DNA of 64,000 bases from Macrobrachium rosenbergii (taxonomy: Eukaryota; Arthropoda; Malacostraca; Decapoda; Palaemonidae). The translations under genes and the position numbers were made by a program. The stretch is taken from assembly GCF_040412425.1 (NCBI RefSeq), contig NC_089763.1, positions 59,111,915-59,175,914 on the forward strand, given 5' to 3'. The notes under the pieces are model-generated. The model was given only the letters and a program-made list of their open reading frames with translations. It did no database searches and was not told the origin of the DNA. Numbering within the stretch: position 1 is the first letter of the stretch; each line of letters begins with the position of its first letter. This document shows, piece after piece, positions 29,130 to 40,924 of this stretch.

Positions 29130-29190
<61 letters not shown>
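29130..29190. repeat. (CT)n microsatellite
   Basis: Pure CT run of about 30 units. The flanks up to 29740 hold nothing recognised except a short TA tract at 29517-29539. Confidence 0.98.
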
Positions 29191-29192
<2 letters not shown>

Positions 29193-29739
29193 GGACTTCG
29201 TTTTTAAATAGTTATGTATTTTTATTCAGGCTGAAGTGGATATGCAATAGTCTACTTTAGTCTGTGGCTGTTTTATTATTCGTTTTATTAATGACTCTTA
29301 TTTAGCAAGATTATCATTATTTCATTTACATAGTACATTGTTTCCTCTTTGTGCTATGAGACGTATATCTGCTATTTATACAACATTAGATTTTCGATAT
29401 AGTCAGTTTGATATAATTTTCATGTTTTGTATATATGATGTGCCCCATAACAAAGTACTGCCATGGATTAGGTCTTAATGAGGTGAATTTATTTACATAA
29501 TACAAGCATATATAAAATATATATATATATATATATATTAAAATCTAGTGGTCACTTTTTTACCAGTCAAGTATGTAATTGTAATAACCAGAATACCCTC
29601 TCAGCTGCTCTGGTTCTTCACATTCTGGATATGCTAGTCATTATGAAGCTTAAGATCCAAATAAAGAACTCTCAGAAGAAATTATCAATATATATTACCG
29701 CCTTAAAATTAATAAATGATTAAACGCTTGATGAAGGTG

Positions 29740-29965
29740 GATCTACTCCAGCTCTTGTACATGTATATGAATTCAACAGATATATGTACACATGAGCTGG
29801 AATAATACCTCTCTTCATGATCAAGTGGATATTATTACCTCGTTCTGATATTCCAGATGCAGATCCGAATCTCGCCCGGACATCAGAATTTCTGCATATG
29901 GGATCTTATCCTTTGTAGTGACAAGCATATCCAAAATGTGAGGAACTCAAAAAGTTAAGAGGGCA
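29740..29965 (+). mobile_element. SINE family 3 (tRNA-headed) copy
   Basis: GTATATGAATTCAACAGATA and ATGTACACATGAGCTGGAAT match the family-3 copy at 16.57 kb. An A-box-like TGATCAAGTGG (29818-29828) and a B-box-like AGATCCGAATC (29861-29871) follow. It is more diverged from the Pol III consensus than the other copy, so it is probably inactive. Confidence 0.55.
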
Positions 29966-29978
29966 TTGTGGTTATAAC

Positions 29979-30078
<100 letters not shown>

Positions 30079-30479
30079 TTATGATCATTGTTGATTCGTG
30101 GTTTTTATATGTCAAACACCACAGGGAAGAAATGAAAAATGGTTGTAAATCCTGACCTGTGTTAGCATTATTGCTAAGCCATCTTCAGAGGACTAATACA
30201 AAGAGGAAGAAATTCAACACATATATGTGCTAGCAAGACAGTGCATACAAACATTCGGATGGTTGGAAAACAAGTATTTACACCTGACAGGTGTTTTGTA
30301 GGCAAAGTCCTGCCCTCATTAGTGACAACTCAACTTTTACAAATCCAATAATGTTGCAGGAGCCTGCATCGCTTTTTCAGTCTCACCGCTACCTTCCTAA
30401 AGATTTAAACCTGTTGCCTTGACTGATTTTCAGGTTTTAGATACACTTTTATAAAATCATCTTCTTTGCTCCTGTCCAG

Positions 30480-30720
30480 TTGATTGTATGATTGTTTTTA
30501 CTAATATGTACAGAAATTCCACCCTTCACCTGTGCATTTTATACTCATTTTTTATGCTGTTCTATTCTCTTTACCAGTGTTTTTCTAGTTTGGCCAATAT
30601 AAAAGTTATCACATGACTTACAAGGAATTCACATACATATCCCTTAGTATTGTCAAGAAAGTTCATTATAAGTACATGTTTCATTATGGTTCTTAAATTA
30701 TAATTATATGGCTGTACAAG
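30480..30720 (-). pseudogene. PLE GIY-YIG endonuclease domain, broken
   Basis: Minus-strand reading gives PCKSCDNFYIGQTRKTLVKR then IEQHKK, a stop, and VKGGISVHISKNNHTIN. The CxxC before FYIG and the YIGQT...R...H core are the signature of the GIY-YIG nuclease that Penelope-like elements carry after RT. It nicks DNA for target-primed integration in active members. A stop after EQHKK disables this copy. Confidence 0.85.
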
Positions 30721-30767
30721 CAGGATTTTTGTGTTAAAAGCTTTTTTTTTATCATAAAATGGTTTTT

Positions 30768-31774
30768 TTAGCCGTTGAAGGCATTGTCTAATACAGGGCC
30801 TGGATATTTCAATTTATTGTTTATATTCCTAATCATATCCATTTCATCATCAATGTATTGAGGGCTAATTATAGGTAATGCTCTTAATAATATGGATGGG
30901 AAAACTGATTTCTCAACTTTATTGCTGTGACCAGAAATATTGGTGGATGTTCTGTACACACTGCAATTAAACCAATTTTCATAGTGAACTGCATTGATGG
31001 TACTTGTCCATTTAATTTAACAAAGAAGTTATTTGTATTTGCGTTATGCGGTCAGACATAAATTTATTGTCTTCAACTTACCGGAACCACATTACATTGC
31101 CTGGTTGATTTTGTTTGACATTTTCCTTTCGAAACATTCCTTATTACAAATTACTTAACACTGAAGGTGAAGGGTTACCCATTGCCATACAAAATTTTGA
31201 GAATATAATTTCCTGTTGAAGTAAAATTTACATTTTTTAGGTTAGTTTTAATTAATTCTCTAAGTTTGTGCTTGGAAAATGTTATATCAAGCTGCCTGTC
31301 TTCCAACCTATCTGCCAAAAACACCGGCAAATCGTTAATAGGTACCTTTCTGAATAATGAAGTCACGTCAAAACTCACTAGCCTGGGTTCACGATTAATA
31401 TGTACATTATTTAGTTTATTTATCAAGTCAGCATTGTTCTTTATACTGGCATCGGAGATGGTACCAATCAATGGGTTAAGAATATTCACTAGGTGTTTTG
31501 CTTAGTTGTAAGATGCGGAACCGACCTACCTATTAACTGGTATAGCGGGAAAATTTGTTTTATGCATTTTTATTGCTCCATACGTGTACGGAAGCGATGA
31601 CGAGGTTGCAACCCCACGTGAATCAACCACGTGGCCTACCTGGCGATGAATCATTCTCTTGAGTCTAGACCTTGGAACGGACCATGCGCTCGACACGAGG
31701 CAAGACGGAAAACGCAAATCCTCGAGACTGTGTTTTATGTAAATATTTCCGACAATGTTATCGCCACCTTTCAT
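30768..31774 (-). pseudogene. PLE reverse transcriptase, broken
   Basis: Minus strand: SSLPYTYGAIKMHKTNFPAI (fingers, near 31590), NILNPLIGTISDASIKNNAD (31489 down), PRLVSFDVTSLFRKVPINDL (near 31390; catalytic Asp in SFDVTSLF), YGMAMGNPSPSVLSNL (near 31170), WFR-stop-VEDN where active elements have WFRYVDD (near 31080), and SILLRALPIISPQYIDDEMD (30920-30850). The YVDD box is destroyed by a stop and an Asp-to-Glu change. The pattern matches Penelope-like RTs, which group with telomerase RT rather than with LTR elements. Confidence 0.85.
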
Positions 31775-32235
31775 GTACTGTTATCACTCCACAGACCAGA
31801 ACGTAATCCATTCAGTCCTGTGCTTCTCCTTGGTGTTCATATGTTTTATATTTGTATATTGGTTATTTTACATCTGTGAGAACACACAGATGTCTCTTGT
31901 TAATCCCTTTCGTCTACCTGTCAAGAGGTCGGGACTACTTGACGGTCCGCATGGGCCTATGACATTTGTGGATTTTGAATCAATAAATAAGTCGTATCTA
32001 GACCTGCACTTTCGCTTGTACCTTGCTCGAAAGGGCGCACTCAACTTTTTTATTAGGTTCTTATTTCCTTTTAATAGCTCTTTATTTTTTCTATGGAAAT
32101 TTCTATCGAAACTGTATGCAGGATTTCTGTTTAGTTCTTTTATTTATTTCCGTCACTCAACGGATTGTTATTTTTTTTCTAAATACATTTATTTACAATT
32201 ACCAAGTACCGGATTTGTCAGCTTTCGTATGTTTA

Positions 32236-32236
<1 letters not shown>

Positions 32237-32289
<53 letters not shown>
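32237..32289. repeat. (ATT)n microsatellite
   Basis: About 17 ATT units inside the eroded amino-terminal part of the Penelope-like element; it reads as poly-Asn or poly-Tyr in open frames. Confidence 0.97.
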
Positions 32290-32293
<4 letters not shown>

Positions 32294-32609
32294 CAATTCA
32301 CTGATAGCAACCATAAATCTTTTAATGACATTTGGAGTGCCTTGCTTTTTCATATTAACACAAAGAGTTCCCTTGATTATGTTCACATCTTCACTGGCAG
32401 TGTCACTGTATTTTGCAGAGTACATACAGTAGTCCGGTTGTGACATCCACGCTTTTCGGGGCACCAGTTTTAGCGAAATTTAACCCGAACCTAAGGCACT
32501 GGTCATATTTCTATCAAGGTGTCTGTTCGATAGGTTCACGACACATACATGATTGACGTTGGTAGGCCACGGGCTTTTCTCAGTCAGCAGTTTCATTTTA
32601 TTTTCATGT

Positions 32610-33810
32610 TTCTGTTTAAGATCCTCATACACTTTTCTTCCCATTTTCCAATAACTGTATTCTCATAGGGGCCTTTCCCCTCAACTGGTAATGTGGCTTC
32701 GAAATATCTTCTGTTTTTCGGCAGTTCTTTAAATACTTTTTATTTTCCATTATTTTGATGTAAATGTGCTTAATGTATTTTTCTAATATGCCTCATTGGA
32801 TTTCACTGAAGGTCGATCTTCTAATTTCAACAAGGATTTAGCTATTAGTGAGAAACAGGGAAAGGGTTACGTGCTCCTGCAAGGTAATCGGATACGTGAA
32901 AGTTGACATGTCACTAATGAGGGTAGATGTATTCAACATAATAATTGTACTCGTAAGGTTGCTGAAACTGGATTTTTCATTTATTAATTCGTAGTTCCTC
33001 TCTGAAAACTTGGGGGTGCGTATGGGAAAGTTTCTCGCGCAAATCGTGGCTTTTTGCGGAGGTCGTCGCCCTTTTATCTTTTCCCCTTTTTCCTTTATTT
33101 TTCTCTCGAAGGATCTTTACAAATACCCTATCTGTTTTGTCACGTTCCTAGTCAGTGACAGTAGCTTTAATAACGCCAGTTTGGGGAAATACCCCAGTTA
33201 AGCTCCCCGTAAAGTTAATATCAAATGGGAGAATTGACCAGTGTAGTTTTATTCACTTTTTTTTTTTTTTTTTAATAATTTCACTATTTGTTAGTGTAAA
33301 AAGCAATTTACAGAAATTTTATTCATACACATACTATTTTTTCATCATGCACCATGTATTCTGTAAGTATTAGGATGAGGCGGTTAGGCCCATGCTCTTC
33401 TCCGTCTTGGTTGCCATACACAGCAATTGGCTAATGACCAAGTTGTGTAGACCATTAAAAGCACTATATATGAATTTTCAGGAAACGCACCTAAATCTTT
33501 TCACCTCGGCTGGAATTGAACTAGTCAATTTTTTGGTTTGAGTGTGTGTGTATTAATTTACTGTGTATATTATTATTATTATTCAGGTTTTACTGTTTAT
33601 ACCTCTTTTGTTTTGCATATTCTTTAGGAAAAATCACAGTTTTACTGTTAACTGTCATTGCTATTAAATGAGCATGAGCTGTTTTCTTCATGCTAATGCT
33701 AAACTTACAACTACATTTGATTGTCTGTTTTAACATTAGAGGGTTCCAACGGGAATACGAACCTACCCTTTCATAAATGGACTTGGTATTTTAGAGTGTG
33801 AATGCTGTAC
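32610..33810. other. anonymous DNA
   Basis: Nothing recognised beyond a T run at about 33258-33273 and a short ATT run near 33570. The start may still include degraded leader of the Penelope-like element. Confidence 0.45.
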
Positions 33811-34088
33811 ACTCGCTGGGGAAGCGGGTTCCGTTCTCAGCTACCACTCTATTGGTCGCGAGTTCGAATCTCCGACCGGCCAGTGAAGAACAAGAGGAAT
33901 TTGTTTCTGGTGATAGAAATTCATTTCTCGCTATACTGTGGTTCGGATTCCACAATAAGCTGTAGGTCCCGTTGCTAGGTAACCAATTGGTTCTTAGCCA
34001 CGTAAAAATAAGTCTAATCCTTCGGGCCAGCCCTAGGAGAGCTGTTAATCAGCTCAGTGGTCTGGTTAAACTTAGATATACTTAACTT
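33811..34088 (+). mobile_element. SINE family 1, near full-length copy
   Basis: Aligns end to end with 7564-7841: GGTCGCGAGTTCGAATCTCC (B-box region), TAGGTCCCGTTGCTAGGTAA, CCAGCCCTAGGAGAGCTGTT, and ends ATACTTAACTTTC. A CT microsatellite starts at its 3' end. I could not find a convincing TSD. Confidence 0.88.

Positions 34089-34090
<2 letters not shown>

Positions 34091-34122
<32 letters not shown>
34091..34122. repeat. (CT)n microsatellite
   Basis: CT run adjoining the 3' end of the SINE. Confidence 0.95.
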
Positions 34123-34125
<3 letters not shown>

Positions 34126-34474
34126 TTTTTGACAAGGTGTTCAAATGTTATTGTAAATTACAATTGTTGTCGGCATAATGTTTCTGTTGGTCTTTTGAAA
34201 TTCTTCTTGCAAGTTTTCTCTTGAAGTCAGATTGTGATTGAAGTTATATTTTCTTTTTGAGGAAACCTCGTGGCGAGAACTGCTTTTTCTTGGCCGATGT
34301 GGTGAGGCACATTTTTCACCCCCCTCAAATTCCCTTCGTTTAGATGCTCGCTTACGTGAGTGCTTGAGGTCTGATTAATCATGACACGAGTCTTCGTGTT
34401 AGGTCCCCCGCTTGTTTCTTTTCCCTCGTTAATTGGTTCACTTTTTTTGCGTTTTATGCCCATTGCACTGCGTG

Positions 34475-34476
<2 letters not shown>

Positions 34477-34508
<32 letters not shown>
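34477..34508. repeat. (GT)n microsatellite
   Basis: GT run of about 15 units. Confidence 0.95.
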
Positions 34509-34510
<2 letters not shown>

Positions 34511-34649
34511 GGTGATTTATTTGTTGTTATCGATTGGCTGAAGCAATCTCCGCTCCCTGTGTGGCGCTTTTGATAAGGTTACAGGGTTGCTTCCTTTGAT
34601 GTTTATGTTGCATTAATAATGGTTGCAAAAACAATGTATGTGGATACAT

Positions 34650-34650
<1 letters not shown>

Positions 34651-34723
<73 letters not shown>
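34651..34723. repeat. (CT)n microsatellite
   Basis: Pure CT run of about 36 units. The stretch 34123-34650 around the GT run shows no recognised gene. Confidence 0.98.
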
Positions 34724-34726
<3 letters not shown>

Positions 34727-37700
34727 GGGTTTTCATTGATATCAATATGTACTCATATTGTACTTAACTAACGAATGCATTCCTTGAGAGACTTGAGGAC
34801 TAGAAAGTAGTGCATTAATTTTTCTTCATTTTTAACAATGGTTGTGAATTTATTTTTCACTATTTACTATTGAAGGATGGAGTATTTATTATGCAATGCA
34901 TGTGCAATTTGCAGGTTTCTTTCTGTGTAAATTATAATTGTCCAGAACGTGGATATTAATGGTCAAACGCATGATCATTACTTTAGCATTATCATTAATA
35001 ATGTTTGTTGTTGCGCTATTATCGTTGTTGACATAACTGCTATTTCATCGTCATTGTCATTTTAATTATTGCACTGGATATTCTTTCACTTTTATTTCTT
35101 TGGAATTTCTCAACTTTCTCACAGCTTTGTAAAAGAAGTTTTCCAGTTACTATGCACTTAGGAATCTTGCATTTTTAGGGTTGTTGTACAGTATTCTTGC
35201 TTTTATTCGCGTATTTTCCAAGTAGTTGCTTGTCATGTGTAGGAAAATACCGTAATGTGTCAGCGTGATGTCTCCACAATATTCTAAAAAGAGCAGTAAA
35301 GTAACAAGGCTTTACGAAAAAGATACAGGTTCATTTGACGATGTGTTTGAAATTGATTGGGAAGCCGCTCCTCACCTGTCAACAGGGGTAGTTTCCAAAG
35401 ACCAGGCCGTTAACGAAATCGCAGATTACTGGTAGCCTGAGACTGCTGTTATGTGAACAGTGTAGATCACCACACTAAAATGATTTTATCCTTTGTGAAG
35501 TGGACTTATAAAAGACACATTTGCACTCTGTTTAAAATAATGTAAAGATCGTTTTAATTCTTTATTGTAAAGATCTTTTCAACTCGTCATATCTTTAATG
35601 TTATTCCATCACACTCAAGCCCAGACCGACCTTGCATAACTATCCAGTCTCTATGAATGTTGCGCTACCTGTTCTAGGAACTCTTATATAAATAGCTGTA
35701 ATAGATTCCCGTGTAGTACCCACAGGACTTATTTACGTTCACAAACCTTATGCTTGAAACCATCAACATGTTATTAGTCAGCAGAAACTGGTAACCAGGA
35801 TTTGCAGTATGCCCACACTGACGCAAATACATTCATAAATCGAAACAAAATCAAATATTTCAGGCTACTTTCATTGTAATTTAAATTGGAAGTTTTTTTA
35901 ACAAACTTGATTTAACATACGAGTATTCTATTGGTTATGACCTTCCACGACCTTGAGAGCATGCTCAGCCACTTTTCTATTGTTTTCTTACTTATTCATG
36001 TACCATTTCTATATACTTATTTATTACTGTAATCAGTAGCTGGATATTCACTTGTCATTAATTAGTTGCCTGTTTTTAATTTTTCTTACTTCTGCTTTGT
36101 CACTTGCTTTTATCTCTGTAGCCTTTCATGTACGAGGAAGCTTGACAAGAAAACTTGGTACTACTCCTTACTACTACAACACCAGCTGCTACTTATACTG
36201 CTTCTACTACTATTATATAAAGTAATGAAAATTGCCTCAACTTACCTGATTGGGCGGTCAACAAATGCCCTCATGTAGCTTAGCCCCTGAAAGTACAAGA
36301 CAAAATAGGAAAGGTTTTGATGAGTCAAGAGAAGTCAGAGCACGGAGTGAATTCAAAATGCTGGCAGTAGAGGGAGAGAACTATCACTGAATAGAGCAGT
36401 CAAAGGACTAATGATTTCCACAAGGTAAACAGGAAGTCTTCAGGTGACGGATGTTATGAGGCCGCCCAATGAGAGGAATCAGTACTATCTTGCGTTCAAA
36501 CAGAACAGTGATCAAAATAGAACGTTCAAAAAGGGAGATTACACACTAGACAATTCTCAGAAACATCTAGTAATTCAGAGCCCGTGGAATCTTAGTACAA
36601 CTTATGACGTGATCAAAATGTGTTGCCCAATTGGCAGAGCCCCCTTCTTCCTCTGATCTTTAATCCCTGAAGAGAGAGATGCTTGTTGTAAAAGATTAAG
36701 AAAATAATGATCTCTTCTATTCAAAATTTTTCCCGCCTATGAACTATTTTTCAACTGAAGGAAGGCAAAATTTTGGTTGGTGACCACATTAAATTTTCCT
36801 TTATGACCGCTCATAGGAACCACTAGCCCAGTTGATTCAACTTGATGCATGTACTTGACAACCTTTTTCACATGAAGTTGTGTCCATGAAGGGTTTCCTG
36901 CCACAGGTGGAATCTCTTTTGCTATCCTGCGCGTCACTTCCAACCTACCACACTCCGTCGTTGTATTTACTTTTCAAGTTCTCTTGAAATATCGAAGGAA
37001 GTGAGCAACTGTAAGGTTGTTTGATAGTGAAGTTATAACACTTGAGATTTCCTGAAGATTCTAGAAACCAGGAAATAGTTTGAAAATCATATTTGTATGG
37101 TGTAACTATATACCAGTATATTAAGTCTCACACTGACATTCTTGTAAATTCTTAAACAAGATATTTTAATTATAGTTGTTGGATAGTGGTATTCTTGTTT
37201 TGCTTGATACGTTCTTTAATCTATTACTTTGTTTCTTCTTTTGATTGGTGTGTAATCACCTGTGCAAATAAGTCTGTCACCTCATGGACATTCTGTTTAA
37301 CTAAACTGATACCTGGATGCCTTGGCCATGCCTCACTTTCCTGTTGCATCTTTCAGCTTGAGTTAAGTAATTACTTTCCAGGAAGAATGTGCTCGTTGCC
37401 AGAAACATTTGCATCGTCTGGGCATGGCCTAAGAGAATCATGGGTAACAGCAGAAGGAAAGGCTAGGGATCGTCCCACACACACACACTTGGAATTAATC
37501 GCTGAGGAGCACAAGCAATCATACCAATGGAGAAAATGTTAAAACTAAAGAGGAGTCACTAAGGTTGAAGCCTCGCTGACATTAACTGCCATGAGGTTGG
37601 TTTTCAGTCCTCCAGAACAGCAATCTTACCATACAAAATAAAGGCTGCTTGTATGGCAGCCGCAAGGAACCCGTAGTAGGTTGAAGTGACAATAATGATT

Positions 37701-37995
37701 GAAGCAAAAAACCAAGAGGGGAAGAGTAGGGAGGATGATTTGAGTTGAAGAAAATGTAAGAGTAAAGTACATTGTCCTAATGACGGAGAACAGGCGTTGT
37801 TGTTAGTAACAAAAGGCGGAGGGGTTAATTTTCTTCCACATCATTGGAGGTGGAATAAATCTGTTCTTTGAGTCGTTTATCGAAATCTTCAGGTGTGTTG
37901 TTGAGAAGAAAGCTGCTTCAAGAGAAGTACATTTAGTTGTATTTATATTAATTAATTGTCTCATAACTTTGTGGATATGTTTGTATTTTGTATTT
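34724..37995. other. anonymous DNA with one candidate small ORF
   Basis: About 3.3 kb without a recognised gene family or repeat. The only noteworthy open frame is 35268-35435, listed separately. A 118-codon frame at 37186-37542 has no recognisable motif. Confidence 0.5.
35268..35435 (+). CDS. candidate 55-residue ORF, unrecognised
   Basis: Starts ATG at 35268 and ends TAG at 35435; reads MSPQYSKKSSKVTRLYEKDT then SFDDVFEIDWEAAPHLSTG and ends NEIADYW. It has a basic amino-terminal part followed by an acidic, Asp/Glu/Trp-containing part, and its base composition is less AT-rich than the flanks, which is why I list it. I know no matching family, see no splice partner and see no promoter. It may be chance or a fragment of a decayed gene. 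Confidence 0.2.
   Translation: MSPQYSKKSSKVTRLYEKDTGSFDDVFEIDWEAAPHLSTGVVSKDQAVNEIADYW

Positions 37996-37998
<3 letters not shown>

Positions 37999-38038
<40 letters not shown>
37999..38038. repeat. (GA)n microsatellite
   Basis: GA run of about 19 units. Confidence 0.97.
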
Positions 38039-38039
<1 letters not shown>

Positions 38040-38348
38040 TGTTATGTCAGGGGTCAGAAAATATGAGGTAAGACGCCTTTGATATTTTATTGCAGGGCTT
38101 CCTCTATATAGTAGCGATGCATCAAAATTGCTTTGTACATTGAGATCCATCATGATTTACTCTTCAAAGGAGATTATTCGTTTTATTGGTAGAGGCCATT
38201 TGACCCAAGGTATTTACTATATATATTTTTTGCTCCAGCATTCAAGTTTTTGCTGTGTTAGTCCATTCCTTTTGTTAAGGCGTCGAATCATGGCAGATGC
38301 AGTGGTTAATGTATCTTTCACCGTGTTTTTCTTTGGATATGTATACGG

Positions 38349-38349
<1 letters not shown>

Positions 38350-38384
<35 letters not shown>
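38350..38384. repeat. (CT)n microsatellite
   Basis: CT run of about 17 units. 38039-38349 holds nothing recognised. Confidence 0.97.
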
Positions 38385-38703
38385 ACACACACGAATAAAT
38401 AGGGATACAACAAATCCAGAAGGAATCGGGGACGTAAATAAGTATAAATATAGCTAAATGTAAGTGAAAATAGTTGAAGGAGGAGAGAGTGTGGAGCAAA
38501 TTCATGGTGCATTTTTTTTTTTTTTTACCATACGAACATTTTACTTCTGGGCTGGTCTTGGTTAAATACTTTCTCAGTTGTTTCTTTGAGAGTTGTTGTA
38601 CAACTGGGTTTAAAGAGGCAAACTGCACAGTTGTTTCCCCAGTACACAATCCGCGATTTAGAAAAGAGAAAACATGGAGACAGTATGATTAACAGTCCCT
38701 TAA

Positions 38704-38705
<2 letters not shown>

Positions 38706-38760
<55 letters not shown>
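38706..38760. repeat. (CT)n microsatellite
   Basis: CT run of about 27 units. 38385-38705 holds a T run near 38511-38526 and nothing else recognised. Confidence 0.97.
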
Positions 38761-38764
<4 letters not shown>

Positions 38765-39440
38765 GTGACTTGTATAAACATGACAACAACCCCGGCAAGT
38801 GGCCGAGTTAAACTAATTTGGCTGGAATGTATTGGGTTTCTTGTGTAAAGCTTCTATCCTTCTGGAAACGGACACCTTTTATTAGATTTCCTTTCTGGAG
38901 AGTGCCGTTTCCCGAAGGTCAGTGTCATTGAATGCCGCTTTCCATAACACTTGTACTTCAATGACTTCGGTAAATACTAAATCCCCTTTAAGTTCGACGT
39001 GGCATTATGTAACGAGCCGTTGGAATGCTTCATTCCTTCCCTTCCGTTCCTTTAGCGGGTTTACAGTGAAATGGTTTAACTTAATCAGCACTGTGTCGTG
39101 TCATTGGACAGTATTCAAGTTAGCTCGTTGACATATATTTTATTAAAAAGGGTAATTGATTGAGGAGATTATCGTCTGTGCCGTCGCGTGGTTACGAAAT
39201 TGTTTATCCTTCCCTTATTCTCTTCAATCCTATCCACCAATAATTAAGCATTAGTATTTTAGAAGGAAAGGTTTTGCAAATGGGCACTCAAGCCTTTTGA
39301 CCGGAGTAGGTGTTGTCTGGAAACCAGATGTTAGCAGTACATTTTGGCTCTGCGACCATTTACGGATACTTCATTGAATATGTCGTAAAAGGCAACGCTT
39401 GCCATGATTGGGTCTAAGCACGAAATAAAAGTAGCAAAAG
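38761..39440. other. anonymous DNA
   Basis: No gene or known repeat recognised. Confidence 0.5.

Positions 39441-39493
<53 letters not shown>
39441..39493. repeat. (CT)n microsatellite
   Basis: CT run of about 26 units. Confidence 0.97.
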
Positions 39494-39498
<5 letters not shown>

Positions 39499-40920
39499 CC
39501 ACACAAATCATTACCAGAATTATCATATCCTGATAACTGAACGATGTTTCGCAAGATAATGAATCACTATGTGCAGTCCAAAGTAAAGAATGGAAGTACT
39601 TCATAATCCTAATTACAAAATGGAAATAATTCCTTGTCAGTGATTAAAAGTTCAAGAGCCAAATTTAACCGTTGCACAGAGAAAAATGCGAGTTGAGCGT
39701 CATACCCCTACAACATGAAAAATGTAAACCTCATCTGATTCAAGCGCGAAGGTAGTTAGGTCAAGTTCAAGGAAGCAGACAAACACGATATCGTTAGGTT
39801 TTTTTTTTCTTATCAGGGTTGCGCAGTAGCAAAGAAACCCTTTTGTTGGGGTTCTTGTGAACGGAACTGTAAAGCTAATAATCGTACCGTACGTATAGAT
39901 TTTCCATACGTACCCTTTTTACGGTGATGGTGTGCCCAAGGGCTTTCTGTATTTATTGATATAATAATGTTTTAACTGCTTTTGCTTTTAATTGAAACAT
40001 TTAGGAAGAGCAATTTAAACAGAACAGATACTAAACCGCAATTTAAAAGCTTTCTTAAGCCATTTTTATGCTTCTCAGTGATACTGAGGGAATTTTCTGC
40101 ACAGTTTTGCAGACCAGGCATTTCAACAATCAGTTCTGTGTCATACCGACATGTATAAGGTCATCCTGGATGCCATGAGGTAGTGAAACATGAAACATAT
40201 AGAGTATTCCTTTAGTACATCTGACTAAAATAATTCCTAAAGGACGTAAATGAAATTGAGGATGCGAACATGTACAAATGTTTTATACCTGTTGAGTGGA
40301 ACTATAGACAGTTGGGGGAAATAAAACAAAATTGTAAAAAAATAACTCCTTGCTAAGTTTTTTAAAAGATTGTGTGTAGTAGTGCAATGGATAATTGGTT
40401 GTCTAAAATTAAATATAATGCATCCGCCAATCTACTGTGGAAATAAAACATGCATACTTTTTTTCATGTCTTTTTTCTTACCCACACGAAAGGGGGAAAG
40501 GGCACTTACCCGAGGTAAAACATGTCCGGTTCTTTAACATCACACTATTTCAGAAATATTTTTGACCGTTGTTGATGAAAAGAAAAGAAGTCTTGCATTT
40601 AACACCACAATAGGACCCCTGTCTCTGTCCATTCCAATGGTTTCAAGAATCGAAAACAAAATAACCATTGTTTCGAGAATAGTTCGTAAGTGTTAGAAAA
40701 TAAATATCTTACATTTCACATCACATTAAGACCTCTGTCATTGTTCATTACAGTAACCTGAAGATTGTTTGGTAATTGCACTGGATGCACCCTTATCTAT
40801 AAATTTCAAGCACCCACATTTCAGGAAATATGCCGTGGTAGGACTGGGAAATAAAAAAAAATGGAGGAAACGATATGGGTGTCTTTCTTCCTGTACAGGT
40901 TCTTCCCGTTTGGGTTTTTC
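39494..40920. other. anonymous DNA with diverged local duplication
   Basis: No gene recognised. Two loosely similar blocks of about 70 bases begin near 40578 (GAAAAGAAGTCTTGCATTTA) and near 40696 (GAAAATAAATATCTTACATT) and continue with matching words such as CACCACAATAGGACCCCTGT / CATCACATTAAGACCTCTGT, an old duplication about 120 bases apart. Confidence 0.5.
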
Positions 40921-40924
40921 TGCG

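Larger units (their letters stand above)
30090..32600 (-). mobile_element. Penelope-like retroelement, degenerate, most complete copy
   Basis: On the minus strand the parts come in canonical order. The amino-terminal motif VVNLSNRHLDRNMTSALGSG lies near 32550. RT follows (31774-31000), then a linker (30959-30768), GIY-YIG endonuclease (30720-30480) and a 3' noncoding end with a TTAGCAATAATGCTAA hairpin (about 30164-30179). RT plus carboxy-terminal GIY-YIG is diagnostic of endonuclease-bearing Penelope-like elements. Stops and frameshifts occur throughout, and an (ATT)n tract interrupts the amino-terminal part. Limits are approximate; the part between about 31780 and 32230 is too eroded to read. 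Confidence 0.82.

Noticed and set aside
31755..32432. 225-codon open frame on the plus strand
   Set aside because: T-rich, Phe/Leu/Tyr-heavy frame opposite the minus-strand Penelope-like element and crossing an (ATT)n tract; a shadow.
37186..37542. 118-codon plus-strand open frame
   Set aside because: Starts with a hydrophobic stretch that could mimic a signal or membrane segment, but the rest has no motif and no neighbouring support.
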